Source: CAZNOG01 sp964574635 (lineage in GTDB: Bacteria > Bacteroidota > Bacteroidia > Flavobacteriales_D > Cryomorphaceae). From it: a stretch of 26,588 nucleotides of DNA. The notes below the pieces were generated by a model. It had not been told where the DNA came from, made no database searches, and saw nothing but the letters and a program-made list of their open reading frames with translations. Shown here in pieces: positions 19,084 through 26,588 of this stretch (position 1 is the first letter of the stretch; every line of letters starts with the position of its first letter). A program made the position numbers and the translations under genes. The stretch lies in NCBI GenBank assembly GCA_964574635.1, contig CAZNOG010000024.1, positions 1 through 26,588 on the forward strand, given 5' to 3'.

Positions 19084-19584
19084 TTATCCATCCACCCCTC
19101 GGTCGATCAACGGAACGTACCTCTCGTGCAGGATGCGGAAGTGGTGCCTTTGATGCGACACGATGGCCCTGCCGATACCCGAAAGCGGCATGTCGTAATC
19201 GGAAAATACGCAGCGAATGTCCAGCATCCTCGGGCTAAAAGATTCGAACAGCAGTACGGTCGACTGACGTACCGCGCGAAGTTCGTTCACCAAATGTTCT
19301 ACCGTCAAATCATCGGCGTTGGAGTTCGCACCCATGACCTCTTGGTCGTGCCCCACGGGGATCGTTCCTTCGCGTCGAGCGAAAATGAGGGCTCTGAAAC
19401 ACCAAATCCTCTCCCAGTCGATCAGGTGCTGAAAAATCGTCCGGACCGTCCACTTGCCTTCCTCGTACGTTCTCAAGCCTATCCTATTCAGTTGGGCGAC
19501 GTCGAGTTCATCGATTTCCCGCAAGCTTCGCTTGAGGGAGTCCATGAGAGCTGAGTGTTCGGTGAACTCGTGCGCTGTTTTCAT
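19084..19584 (-). CDS. DinB-like metal-dependent protein
   Basis: The 166-aa protein fits the DinB/YfiT four-helix fold, a group of metal-binding enzymes that includes thiol-dependent transferases. The expected metal ligands are visible: His53 in the helix TVRTIFQHLIDWE, and His144 and His148 in SHQRHHF near the C-terminus. No signal peptide or membrane segment is seen. I chose ATG 19584; a TTG at 19602 in the same frame would overlap the stop of the upstream permease. It is downstream of the LolC/E-like gene on the same strand and may be co-transcribed. Substrate unknown. Confidence 0.85.
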   Translation of the reverse strand: MKTAHEFTEHSALMDSLKRSLREIDELDVAQLNRIGLRTYEEGKWTVRTIFQHLIDWERIWCFRALIFARREGTIPVGHDQEVMGANSNADDLTVEHLVNELRAVRQSTVLLFESFSPRMLDIRCVFSDYDMPLSGIGRAIVSHQRHHFRILHERYVPLIDRGVDG

Positions 19585-19598
19585 GGGTGTTTTTCGCT

Positions 19599-21122
19599 TC
19601 AATTAAATCGAATGGCCTTCGCGGGGTGGATGCGGTTTACCGCCAAGGCCGGCAAGATCATCATTACGAGGCAAACCGCGAACGTGCCGGCGTTCAGCAC
19701 CAGCAAATAATCCCAACGGATCAAGACAGGCACCTCCGAAACGTAATAGTTTTCCGGGTCCAAGGTCAACCACCCGAAATGATCCTGTAAGAAACAAAAT
19801 CCCAACCCGACGGCGTTTCCCACCACCAATCCCACCAGGATGATCACCGCCGCTTGGTGCAGGAATATGCGCTGTACCAATGCGGTAGTCGCGCCCATGG
19901 CCTTCAATATACCGATCATCGTGGTGCGTTCCATGATCAGGATGAGCAGCGCACTGCTCATATTGATCACCGAAATGAAAATCATCAAGGATATGATGAT
20001 CCACGAATTCATGTCCAGCATTTCCAACCAGTTGAAAATCTCCGGCGAAGTCTGCTTGATGTTCGTCGTTCTCAAATTATGGTCCAGGTGCTCGTAAATG
20101 AACAGGTCCATGGTTTCCAAATCCTTGTAATCTTCAAGCACCACCTCGAATCCTCCCGTGTAGTACCGTCCGCTACCGCCCGAAGTGGTGATCGACGTCG
20201 CGTCCACGTCCGGACAATGGCAGAAGCCGCGATCTTTGATGCCGCTGACGTGAAAAAACGCAGTGTCGGGAATGGTCTCGCTTCGGTCGGTTACCACGGC
20301 GTAGATCGTCGTGTCGCCCAGAATGCAGAATCCATGCGGACCCGCTCCCGCGAGGGAGTCTGTGCTCCATCGTATGCGGTGGTCGCCGTCGCCCCCGAAA
20401 GCGTGCGCCTTCAGATACACCCGACCATTGATGCAACCTTGCGCCGTCAATGCGGCGTCCAGCCCCCACTGGTTGATCTCCCGCACCTGATCCAAATCGA
20501 TGAAAACGAATTGAGCGTCCAAGTCCTGCAAACCCGTGTCGTAAATCGCACTCAACCGAAAATTCCTACGGCTCATGCCGCCGCGAGCGTTTTGGAAGTA
20601 AATGGGAACTTGGTCGCCCACCGTCAATTGCAGTCGCCCCGCCAAAAACGAAGAGATCATCACATCGCCCTTGGCAGAGTCGGTGCCGAATTCGGGGATG
20701 GCGCCTTCCTTGATTTTGTCGTCGAAAAAACTCCAATCGTAATCCGCAGCGACCCCTTTGGCGATCACCCCCTGGATGTTTTCGGGCGTCTCGATCACGC
20801 CCTCTTTCAAGGCATACACGTGAATACTGCGCACCCGGTCGAGACTGTCCAACCCCGGATAGAAGGGCTGATCCATCCGCAGCTTAGGATAACTCAATCC
20901 TTGGGGCGAACCGAAGTTGGTGATCTGGATGTGCGACCCGAAGCCGATCACCTTTTCCCGGATTTCGGTTTGAAATCCGATCACGATCGCCACGGCGGTG
21001 ATCATGACCGCCATGCCCAAGGCGATGCCGATCATGGCGATTCTGACGATGGGGCGGGAAAGGCCTTTTTTTGTACTTTCCCGCCTCATTAGGCGTTTGG
21101 CTATAAATCGTGAGGTGTTCAA
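19599..21122 (-). CDS. LolC/LolE-like ABC transporter permease (FtsX family) with inserted domain
   Basis: This is a permease of the FtsX/MacB group, probably part of a lipoprotein-release or related envelope system. The predicted 507-aa protein has an N-terminal transmembrane helix (ISRPIVRIAMIGIALGMAVMI region), a large periplasmic domain, and three C-terminal helices, including the conserved NIKQTSPEIFNWLEMLDMN and MIGILKAMGATT segments. I chose TTG 21122 (LNTSRFIAKRLM), which matches relatives; a further start at 21212 would run into the divergent gene. About 100 residues (20157-20462) interrupt the periplasmic domain and carry four cysteines. No ATPase partner is next to it. Confidence 0.88.
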   Translation of the reverse strand: MNTSRFIAKRLMRRESTKKGLSRPIVRIAMIGIALGMAVMITAVAIVIGFQTEIREKVIGFGSHIQITNFGSPQGLSYPKLRMDQPFYPGLDSLDRVRSIHVYALKEGVIETPENIQGVIAKGVAADYDWSFFDDKIKEGAIPEFGTDSAKGDVMISSFLAGRLQLTVGDQVPIYFQNARGGMSRRNFRLSAIYDTGLQDLDAQFVFIDLDQVREINQWGLDAALTAQGCINGRVYLKAHAFGGDGDHRIRWSTDSLAGAGPHGFCILGDTTIYAVVTDRSETIPDTAFFHVSGIKDRGFCHCPDVDATSITTSGGSGRYYTGGFEVVLEDYKDLETMDLFIYEHLDHNLRTTNIKQTSPEIFNWLEMLDMNSWIIISLMIFISVINMSSALLILIMERTTMIGILKAMGATTALVQRIFLHQAAVIILVGLVVGNAVGLGFCFLQDHFGWLTLDPENYYVSEVPVLIRWDYLLVLNAGTFAVCLVMMILPALAVNRIHPAKAIRFN

Positions 21123-21141
21123 CCGCGTAAATTCTCCCCGA

Positions 21142-21149
21142 CAAAAGTA
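21142..21149 (-). promoter_or_regulatory. Candidate -7 box TACTTTTG for the LolC/E-like gene
   Basis: On the minus strand TACTTTTG fits TAnnTTTG, about 20 nt before the TTG start at 21122. No -33 TTTG is visible. It overlaps the start codon of the divergent DUF1343 gene, so the two promoters must be crowded. Confidence 0.3.
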
Positions 21150-22417
21150 TGAAAATCGCTCTCCCTTGGTCTCTTCCTGTTTTCTTCGCGCTGTTGTTGC
21201 CGATCTGTGCATCGTGTACGGGCGAAAACCCCCGTGCGAATGGTGTTGGCGGAGATTTAACTACCACGGCCGGGACCGTGGAAGCGGACGCCGAACATAC
21301 CCAACCGGATGCGGAAGTTCTTCCCGGCATCTATTCCATGCCGACGATCGTCAGGCTGTTGGGAAACAGGAAGGTCGGCATCACTACCAATCACACCGGA
21401 ATGATCGGGCACGTGCACTTGGTCGACACGCTCTTGGCTTCGGGGGTGAACGTCGTCTCGGTGTTTGCGCCGGAGCACGGATTTCGCGGTGACCGCCCCG
21501 ACGGCGAGCGCATCGAGGCTTTTCGCGATGAGCGGACGGGGTTGCCTATCCATTCCTTGTACGGCGCTACCAAGAAGCCCACACCCGCACACATGAAAGA
21601 CGTGGAGATCATGCTTTTCGACATCCAAGATGTAGGTGCGCGGTTTTACACCTACCTGTCCACCTTACATTACGTCATGGAGGCGGCGGCCGAAAAGAAC
21701 ATCCCTGTGGTGGTGCTCGACCGTCCCAATCCGAACCTCCAATGCGTCGACGGGCCGGTTCTGGACCTGAATTACGCATCCTTTGTCGGGATGCACCCCG
21801 TACCTGTGGCGTACGGCATGACGATAGGGGAGTACGCGCGCATGATCAACGGCGAAGGCTGGTTGAGCAACGGCGTCAAAGCCGATTTACACGTGGTGCC
21901 CTGCATCGGGTACGATCGCAACACTGCTTACGATCCGCCAATCGCTCCGTCGCCGAACCTGCCCGATGCGCGTTCCGTTCATCTCTATCCCTCCCTTTGT
22001 TTTTTCGAAGGCACTACCGTGAGCGTGGGTCGGGGAACCCCTCACCCGTTTTCCGTAATCGGCGAGCCGACCAATGAAAAAGGCGATTTCACCTTCACCC
22101 CCGTACCTGTACCGGGTGCATCGATGAACCCAAAGCACGAAGGAGTGGAATGCAGAGGGTATGATTTGAGGATGGAAGTCACACCCACAAAAACCCTAAA
22201 ACACCTCGATATTTCTTGGTTGGTCAAGATGTACGAGGAAACCGCCGACCGGGAAAAGTTTTTTGACCGCCCCGATTTTTTCGACCTGCTCGCAGGAGGG
22301 AATTCCTTGCGACTGGCCATCATCGCGGGCAAATCCGAAGAGGAAATACGCGCCATGTGGCGGAAAGATTTGGAAGATTTTGCCGGTATCCGCGCAAAGT
22401 ATTTGATTTACCCTTGA
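21149..22417 (+). CDS. DUF1343 lipoprotein, NamZ-like exo-beta-N-acetylmuramidase
   Basis: The 422-aa protein begins MKIALPWSLPVFFALLLPICASC, a lipoprotein signal peptide; Cys23 (or less likely Cys20) would be lipidated. The DUF1343 core is complete: TTNHTGMIG, APEHG (107-111), DIQDVGARFYTY (158-169), and LDRPNP. The family is known from NamZ of Bacillus and Tannerella, which removes MurNAc from the non-reducing end of muropeptide glycans (GH171). This one probably acts in the periplasm or on an outer-membrane leaflet in wall recycling or scavenging. It is divergent from the LolC/E-like gene with only 26 nt between starts. No NagZ or MurNAc uptake gene is adjacent. Confidence 0.92.
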   Translation: MKIALPWSLPVFFALLLPICASCTGENPRANGVGGDLTTTAGTVEADAEHTQPDAEVLPGIYSMPTIVRLLGNRKVGITTNHTGMIGHVHLVDTLLASGVNVVSVFAPEHGFRGDRPDGERIEAFRDERTGLPIHSLYGATKKPTPAHMKDVEIMLFDIQDVGARFYTYLSTLHYVMEAAAEKNIPVVVLDRPNPNLQCVDGPVLDLNYASFVGMHPVPVAYGMTIGEYARMINGEGWLSNGVKADLHVVPCIGYDRNTAYDPPIAPSPNLPDARSVHLYPSLCFFEGTTVSVGRGTPHPFSVIGEPTNEKGDFTFTPVPVPGASMNPKHEGVECRGYDLRMEVTPTKTLKHLDISWLVKMYEETADREKFFDRPDFFDLLAGGNSLRLAIIAGKSEEEIRAMWRKDLEDFAGIRAKYLIYP

Positions 22418-22480
22418 AAATCGCCACCCGATAACGTCGCGGTGATCGCAACGTACAAACAACAATTCGAAACCTGAGAA

Positions 22481-23062
22481 ATGGATACTGTACTCGATAT
22501 TTTCACGGATGTGTTGCCCATTTTGCTCGTCATCGGCGCTGCACTTTATCTTTTTCACGAAACTCTTCGCTTCATCGAGAAGCGCGACAAACGCGTTGTA
22601 CCGCCTTCGCCCGCTGCCCCGGAATCAGAGCCTTCCCCTCCCGTGCAATCGGAGTATTTCGCCAAGCTCCGACTCCAGGCGGCCGAACGCTTCGCCCTCT
22701 ATTTGGAGAGGATCAATCCCGGGCGGTTGGTCATGCGCCTGCACCGCAGTGGAATGACGGCCGTCATGCTTCAGAACGAAATGCTTCGCACCATCCGCGA
22801 AGAGTTTGACCACAACCTCTCTCAGCAGATATACATTTCCGAAGGCTCTTGGGAACTGATCAAAAACGCCCAAATGGAAATGATCAAGTTCATCAACGCC
22901 ACCGCGCAGGGGTTAAAAAAAGACGCTTCGGCATTGGAATTCGGCGATCAATTGCTCAAGGCCGCCGCCATGATAGACAAGCTGCCGGGCGACGTGGCGC
23001 TTTCGTACTTGAGAAACGAAAGCCGCCGCATCATGCACTCTCCGGTGCGGAAATCCGCCTGA
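22481..23062 (+). CDS. Uncharacterised membrane-anchored Bacteroidota protein
   Basis: The 193-aa protein has one N-terminal transmembrane helix (residues ~8-26: FTDVLPILLVIGAALYLFH), then a Pro/Ser/Glu-rich linker (40-56) and a soluble all-alpha domain with LQAAERFALYLERINPGRLVMRL, EFDHNLSQQIYISEGSWE, and a C-terminal LSYLRNESRRIMH. I recognise this as a family widespread in Bacteroidota with no known function (possibly DUF7935; I am not certain of the number). The soluble part would face the cytoplasm if the N-terminus is outside. It lies 63 nt after the DUF1343 gene and may share its transcript. Confidence 0.75.
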   Translation: MDTVLDIFTDVLPILLVIGAALYLFHETLRFIEKRDKRVVPPSPAAPESEPSPPVQSEYFAKLRLQAAERFALYLERINPGRLVMRLHRSGMTAVMLQNEMLRTIREEFDHNLSQQIYISEGSWELIKNAQMEMIKFINATAQGLKKDASALEFGDQLLKAAAMIDKLPGDVALSYLRNESRRIMHSPVRKSA

Positions 23063-23097
23063 CGACCGCCGCGATTCGTGGTACTTGCCGGTGTTTT

Positions 23098-24378
23098 TTA
23101 ATGAACAATACCCTGCATGAGGATGGCTGAGAGGATTGCGCCGAATGTGCCGACGGCGTATCCCAAAACCGCGAGCAACACGGCAACCGGTGCCAAAACG
23201 GGGCTGAATGCCGAAGCCACGATGGGCGCCGACGCCGCACCTCCGATGTTGGCTTGGCTGCCTACGGCGATGAAAAAGAGGGGCGCACGGATCGACCTTC
23301 CCACGAACAACAAGATGGTGATGTGGATGAAAATCCAAATGAACCCGATCAGAAGGATGTTCTTGAAAACGTCCCACTCACGGATCAACTGCCCGATGTC
23401 CATGTGGAGCCCGATGGTGGCGACCAGAAAGTAGAGGAAAATGCTTCCGAATTTCGATGCCCCGGCGTTTTCCAGCTTGCGGGCGCGGGTGAACGACAAA
23501 ACCACGCCTCCGATCGTCGCGAAAACCACCAACCAGAAAAAGGAACTGCCGAAGGAAGTGAACAACCGGATCCAAGATTCGGGGTTCTGCGCCAGTGCGG
23601 CCGTGATTCGGCTTTCGATGGTCGGTGAGATGAAGTCGCTCAGCAAATGCGCGATGGCCACGGTTCCGAAAGCTACGCCGACGATGACCGCGATGTCGGT
23701 AAACGTGGCGATGCGCGCTCCCGCCAACTGCTGGGTCTCCATTTTGACTTTCAATTCGGTGATGGCGGAGTTATCGGCTTTGATCTTTCGGTCGAGGCGG
23801 TCGGAAATTCCCGCGCCGAAAAGCAAAACGGCCATCCAGATGTTGGCCACCGTCACGTCCACCACGATCATCGCCGAAAACAGCGTGTCGCTCGCACCGT
23901 AGATTTCTTTCATGGCCGTCTGGTTGGCGCCTCCGCCGATCCAACTTCCCGCGATGGTGGTCAGTCCTCGCCAAATGGCATCCGGTCCGCCGCCTTCCAA
24001 CAGTGACGGTTCGAATTGCCCGACGATCCACAGCGCGATCGGGCCGCCTATCACGATGCTTACCGTCGCCGTGAAAAACATGATCAGCGCTTTCGGGCCC
24101 AAGCGCCATACTCCCTTCAGGTCGATGTTGAGGCAGAGCAGCACCAAACTGGCCGGGAGCAAAAACCGCGAGGACATGAAATACAAGCGCGCGGAAGATT
24201 CGGGGGAAACGATGCCCAGCGAATTCACGATGGAGGGAACGAAGTAGCACAGCAACAGCGCCGGAACGAATTTGTAAAACCCGGCGAACCGCCGCATGCC
24301 GGAGGTCTTGAAGATCACCGCCAGAATCACGGCAAGGATACCGAAGCTTATCGCGTCATTTTCAAATGGAATGTTCAT
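23098..24378 (-). CDS. DUF819 family multi-pass membrane protein
   Basis: The 426-aa inner-membrane protein has about 11-12 hydrophobic segments and belongs to the DUF819 (YjcL-like) family. Diagnostic segments are GSWIGGGANQTAMKEIYG and GSQANIGGAASAPIVASAF, two GG-containing inverted-repeat-like motifs that suggest a substrate pore, plus LGYAVGTFGA at the C-terminus. The transported substrate is unknown. The start ATG at 24378 is clear. It converges with the plus-strand hypothetical gene, and its stop codon overlaps a T6 tract at 23094-23099 that could help end transcription of that gene. Confidence 0.9.
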   Translation of the reverse strand: MNIPFENDAISFGILAVILAVIFKTSGMRRFAGFYKFVPALLLCYFVPSIVNSLGIVSPESSARLYFMSSRFLLPASLVLLCLNIDLKGVWRLGPKALIMFFTATVSIVIGGPIALWIVGQFEPSLLEGGGPDAIWRGLTTIAGSWIGGGANQTAMKEIYGASDTLFSAMIVVDVTVANIWMAVLLFGAGISDRLDRKIKADNSAITELKVKMETQQLAGARIATFTDIAVIVGVAFGTVAIAHLLSDFISPTIESRITAALAQNPESWIRLFTSFGSSFFWLVVFATIGGVVLSFTRARKLENAGASKFGSIFLYFLVATIGLHMDIGQLIREWDVFKNILLIGFIWIFIHITILLFVGRSIRAPLFFIAVGSQANIGGAASAPIVASAFSPVLAPVAVLLAVLGYAVGTFGAILSAILMQGIVH

Positions 24379-24486
24379 CTATCGAGCGCTGTTTTGTGGA
24401 TGCCGCAACGCACCCACCGGTATTTGGACTACCTCAAATTCCCTCGGAACGCCGCTTTTCGACGGAGACCGAAATCGGGAAAAGGC

Positions 24487-24494
24487 CAAAAATA
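24487..24494 (-). promoter_or_regulatory. Candidate -7 box TATTTTTG in the gap before the DUF819 gene
   Basis: On the minus strand TATTTTTG fits TAnnTTTG and lies 109 nt before the DUF819 start. A -33 TTTG is not visible. The 219-nt gap between the AarF-like and DUF819 genes holds no gene. Confidence 0.3.
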
Positions 24495-24597
24495 GAAAAT
24501 ACATCTTCGGTATGTAGTCCGTAGGGGAGAAGGTGGACTTCCTCTTTCTCAAACGCGCCTCTCCGGGCGGTTTCTCTACGTGGTACATCCTGTTCGG

Positions 24598-26253
24598 TCA
24601 ATCCTTTCGCTCGTCCCGACGCAGAATTTGAAACAACAAATACAGCCCGATAAAAGCCGCGATGATGAACAGGATGAGCGCGAAAGCCGGGTATCCCGCG
24701 ATGTTCCACCGGCTGGGAACCCGCACCAGCATGGCCGCACCTACGATCAGCGCTGCGATGATCAATCCCGCCGTGATGCGGTTGGCCACTTTTTGGAATG
24801 CATCCGTAAACCGCTGTTCATCGATCGCGTCGATCTTGATCTTCATGCGGTTTTCGGCGAGATTTTCAGTGATCGAGTTCAGTCTGTAGGGAAGATTCTC
24901 GGTCAGTTCTTTCATCTCCAAAAACACTTCCAGCAGGTTCCCGGGCCGCAAGTCCTCTTTCATTTGCTTCTGCATCAGGTCTTGCACCTGTCGCTTCAAC
25001 GTCTTTTGCAGATCGTATTCGGGGTTTAGAAAAGCCACGATCTGATCCATGTTCAGCAGAATCTTTCCCAAAATGTTCAGTTCCACCGGAATGTGAATCC
25101 CTTCCCTCGCAGCCAATTGATTCATCTTAATCAGCACTCTGCCCGTTTTCAAGTCTTTCGCCAAGGTGTTTTCCTGTTCCTGAGTTTTGCGAATGACGTT
25201 CTTTCGAAAAGCGTGCAAATCTTTTTTGTCGTCGTACTCGCTGATGCTTAGCAGGATGTCCGTCACCCGCGACCCGTCGAAATTGCTGAGCGCGATCAGC
25301 AGCTTCAGGATGGCGTCCCGCATTTCCCGGCTGAATTTGGCCACCATTCCCAAGTCCATCAGCGCGATCCGGTTGTCGGGCGTCAGAAAAACATTTCCGG
25401 GGTGTGGGTCGGCGTGGGCAAACCCGTCTACCACGATCTGTTTCAAATAGCCTTCCACCAAATCGTCGATCAGCGGATCCATCGACGTATCGAGTCGCTT
25501 CAGTGGCGAAACCTTCGTGATTTTCACCCCTTCCACGAATTCCATGGTCAATACCCTCGCCGTGCAATAATCGGCGATGGGGGCCGGCACGAACAAATGC
25601 CGAAAACCTTCCATATTCGATTTCAGCGCCGACAGATTTTGCGCTTCCAATGAGTAATCCAACTCTTTCAGAAGCACGTACCGCAATTCTTCGATCACGT
25701 TGTGCACCGCGTAGTCCCGAGCCACCTCGCTGATGCTCTCCACCTTTTCGGATATCGACATCAAAGTGTCCAGATCTTCGATGAATCGCTTGCGAATCCC
25801 AGGCCGCTGAATTTTCACCGCCACCTTTTTGCCGGATGGCAATACGGCTACGTGTACCTGCCCGATGGACGCGCTCGCGAGAGGTTCTTTTTCAAACGAG
25901 GCGAATGCCTTGGAAATGCGCATCCCCAGTTCTTCCTTGATGATGTCTTCAATCGTTTCGTACGGCACTTCCTCCACGTCGTCTTGAAGAGTCGCCAACG
26001 CTTCCAAATAGGGTTCGGGCAACAAGTCCGGACGCGTGGACAACAGCTGGCCGAACTTCACGTACGTCGGCCCCATTTTCACCAAATCTTCCGCGAATTC
26101 TTCCGGAGAGTGGTCGAATTCATAATCTTCCGCACCGCCTTCCGATTCGGACATTCTTTCTTGGGTATACGTAAACACGTCGCTGTTCCAGTATTTCATC
26201 ATGAACTTGAAAAAGCGTACGTACTTCTCGGTTTTTTCAATGATGTTGCTCAA
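24598..26253 (-). CDS. AarF/UbiB/ADCK-like atypical kinase
   Basis: The 551-aa protein belongs to the ABC1/ADCK family of atypical kinases linked to quinone biosynthesis in bacteria and mitochondria. Diagnostic motifs are KFGQ (66-69, family KxGQ), the Ala-rich nucleotide loop ASASIGQVH (126-134), VAVK with Lys147, HADPHPGN (280-287), and a DxG-type metal site DLG (300-302). Two C-terminal transmembrane helices (about 495-545) anchor it to the membrane. The start seems to be TTG 26253; the nearby ATG is out of frame. Bacteroidota use menaquinone, so a ubiquinone role is unlikely; a menaquinone or lipid role is inference. It lies upstream of the DUF819 gene on the same strand. Confidence 0.92.
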   Translation of the reverse strand: MSNIIEKTEKYVRFFKFMMKYWNSDVFTYTQERMSESEGGAEDYEFDHSPEEFAEDLVKMGPTYVKFGQLLSTRPDLLPEPYLEALATLQDDVEEVPYETIEDIIKEELGMRISKAFASFEKEPLASASIGQVHVAVLPSGKKVAVKIQRPGIRKRFIEDLDTLMSISEKVESISEVARDYAVHNVIEELRYVLLKELDYSLEAQNLSALKSNMEGFRHLFVPAPIADYCTARVLTMEFVEGVKITKVSPLKRLDTSMDPLIDDLVEGYLKQIVVDGFAHADPHPGNVFLTPDNRIALMDLGMVAKFSREMRDAILKLLIALSNFDGSRVTDILLSISEYDDKKDLHAFRKNVIRKTQEQENTLAKDLKTGRVLIKMNQLAAREGIHIPVELNILGKILLNMDQIVAFLNPEYDLQKTLKRQVQDLMQKQMKEDLRPGNLLEVFLEMKELTENLPYRLNSITENLAENRMKIKIDAIDEQRFTDAFQKVANRITAGLIIAALIVGAAMLVRVPSRWNIAGYPAFALILFIIAAFIGLYLLFQILRRDERKD

Positions 26254-26550
26254 AATCCCATTTTTGGTTTTTCGCCCATTCCGCGCCGGGCCTCGAGCGC
26301 TCCGACCACCGAATCGGCCGTTTCTTCAACATACTTTCCACATACATTGTTGTCGCCGCCTTTCGTTCCGGCAGGTCGCCCATGCGTGAACGCGCAGGGT
26401 GTTTTGGGTTTTTGTGGGTGTGTCTTCAATCAAACGTTTCCCGCCGGGATTCCATCCGCCTTTCCCATCGCGATTGGCGGGTGAGCGCACCGGAGGGGTC
26501 GGGTGGTCGGGGCATTTCATCCGTAGGCGATATCCCTTCCAATGGGGACA
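26254..26550. other. 297-nt non-coding stretch
   Basis: I see no supportable gene here. Open frames on both strands are short and of biased composition. A minus-strand frame of about 36 codons, starting near 26360, overlaps the AarF start but has no family resemblance. A promoter for the AarF-like gene must lie here; the closest -7 candidates are imperfect. Confidence 0.5.
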
Positions 26551-26586
26551 ATAAAAAAGCCCCGCAGCGATTCGCTGCGGGGCTTT
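26551..26586 (-). terminator. Intrinsic terminator, best read on the minus strand
   Basis: AAAGCCCCGCAGCG (26556-26569) pairs perfectly with CGCTGCGGGGCTTT (26573-26586) around ATT. On the minus strand the stem is followed by TTTTTTATT, so it should stop a minus-strand gene lying beyond the window end. It may also work on the plus strand. Confidence 0.85.
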
Positions 26587-26588
26587 GG

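Noticed and set aside
18737..19153. Repeat-encoded 138-aa protein
   Set aside because: The frame is open only because the unit is 69 nt. No start context, no domain, and the opposite strand is also open.
23063..23099. Terminator after the 193-aa protein
   Set aside because: There is a T6 tract at 23094-23099, but only a weak 4-bp stem precedes it, so it is not listed as a feature.
26254..26365. 36-codon minus-strand ORF overlapping the AarF start
   Set aside because: No similarity to a known family and no supporting context; likely chance.

Overview
This window is the chromosomal tRNA-tuf-secE-nusG-rplKAJL-rpoBC block of a member of the Bacteroidota, followed by about 13 kb of ordinary chromosomal and envelope genes. 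The assignment rests on several things: Bacteroidota-type EF-Tu, RpoB (1271 aa) and RpoC (1455 aa); a DUF3467 gene directly after rpoC; genes lacking obvious Shine-Dalgarno sequences; several TTG/GTG starts; TAnnTTTG-type -7 boxes; and Bacteroidota-style versions of LolC/E, DUF1343, DUF819 and AarF. The DNA looks GC-rich for this phylum. A Flavobacteriales-like relative is plausible, but the genus cannot be named from this sequence.

Positions 1-13.7 kb, all on the plus strand, hold the translation/transcription superoperon. Four tRNAs (Thr-TGT, truncated by the window edge; Tyr-GTA; Gly-TCC; Thr-GGT) precede tuf, the same order as the E. coli thrU-tyrU-glyT-thrT-tufB operon. A hairpin and tRNA-Trp follow, then secE, nusG, rplK, rplA, rplJ, rplL, rpoB and rpoC. 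Three intergenic stretches carry structured RNA candidates: the tuf-trpT gap, the leader of rplK, and the unusually long rplL-rpoB gap. A strong intrinsic terminator follows rpoC, and then comes a small DUF3467 gene.

Positions 13.7-19.1 kb start with a non-coding, structured GC-rich block. Next come a cystathionine-beta-synthase-like enzyme with C-terminal CBS domains, a translationally coupled signal-less BtuF-like protein, and a patatin phospholipase fused to an Omp85-type barrel (PlpD-like, type Vd). The section ends with a tandem array of short palindromes, most of it with an exact 69-nt period.

Positions 19.1-26.6 kb hold a DinB-like protein and a LolC/LolE-like permease on the minus strand. 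The permease has an unusual Cys-containing insertion. On the plus strand are a divergent DUF1343 (NamZ-like) lipoprotein and an uncharacterised membrane-anchored protein. Back on the minus strand are a DUF819 membrane protein and an AarF/UbiB-like kinase. The window ends in a hairpin terminator best oriented for a minus-strand gene outside the window.

The most striking observations are these: an Asp in place of the near-invariant Gly of the EF-Tu DxxG (switch II) motif; the 69-nt palindrome array; the insertion in the LolC/E-like protein; and the structured rplL-rpoB leader. I see no mobile element, CRISPR array, phage or defence island. I did not find a clearly new multi-gene system.
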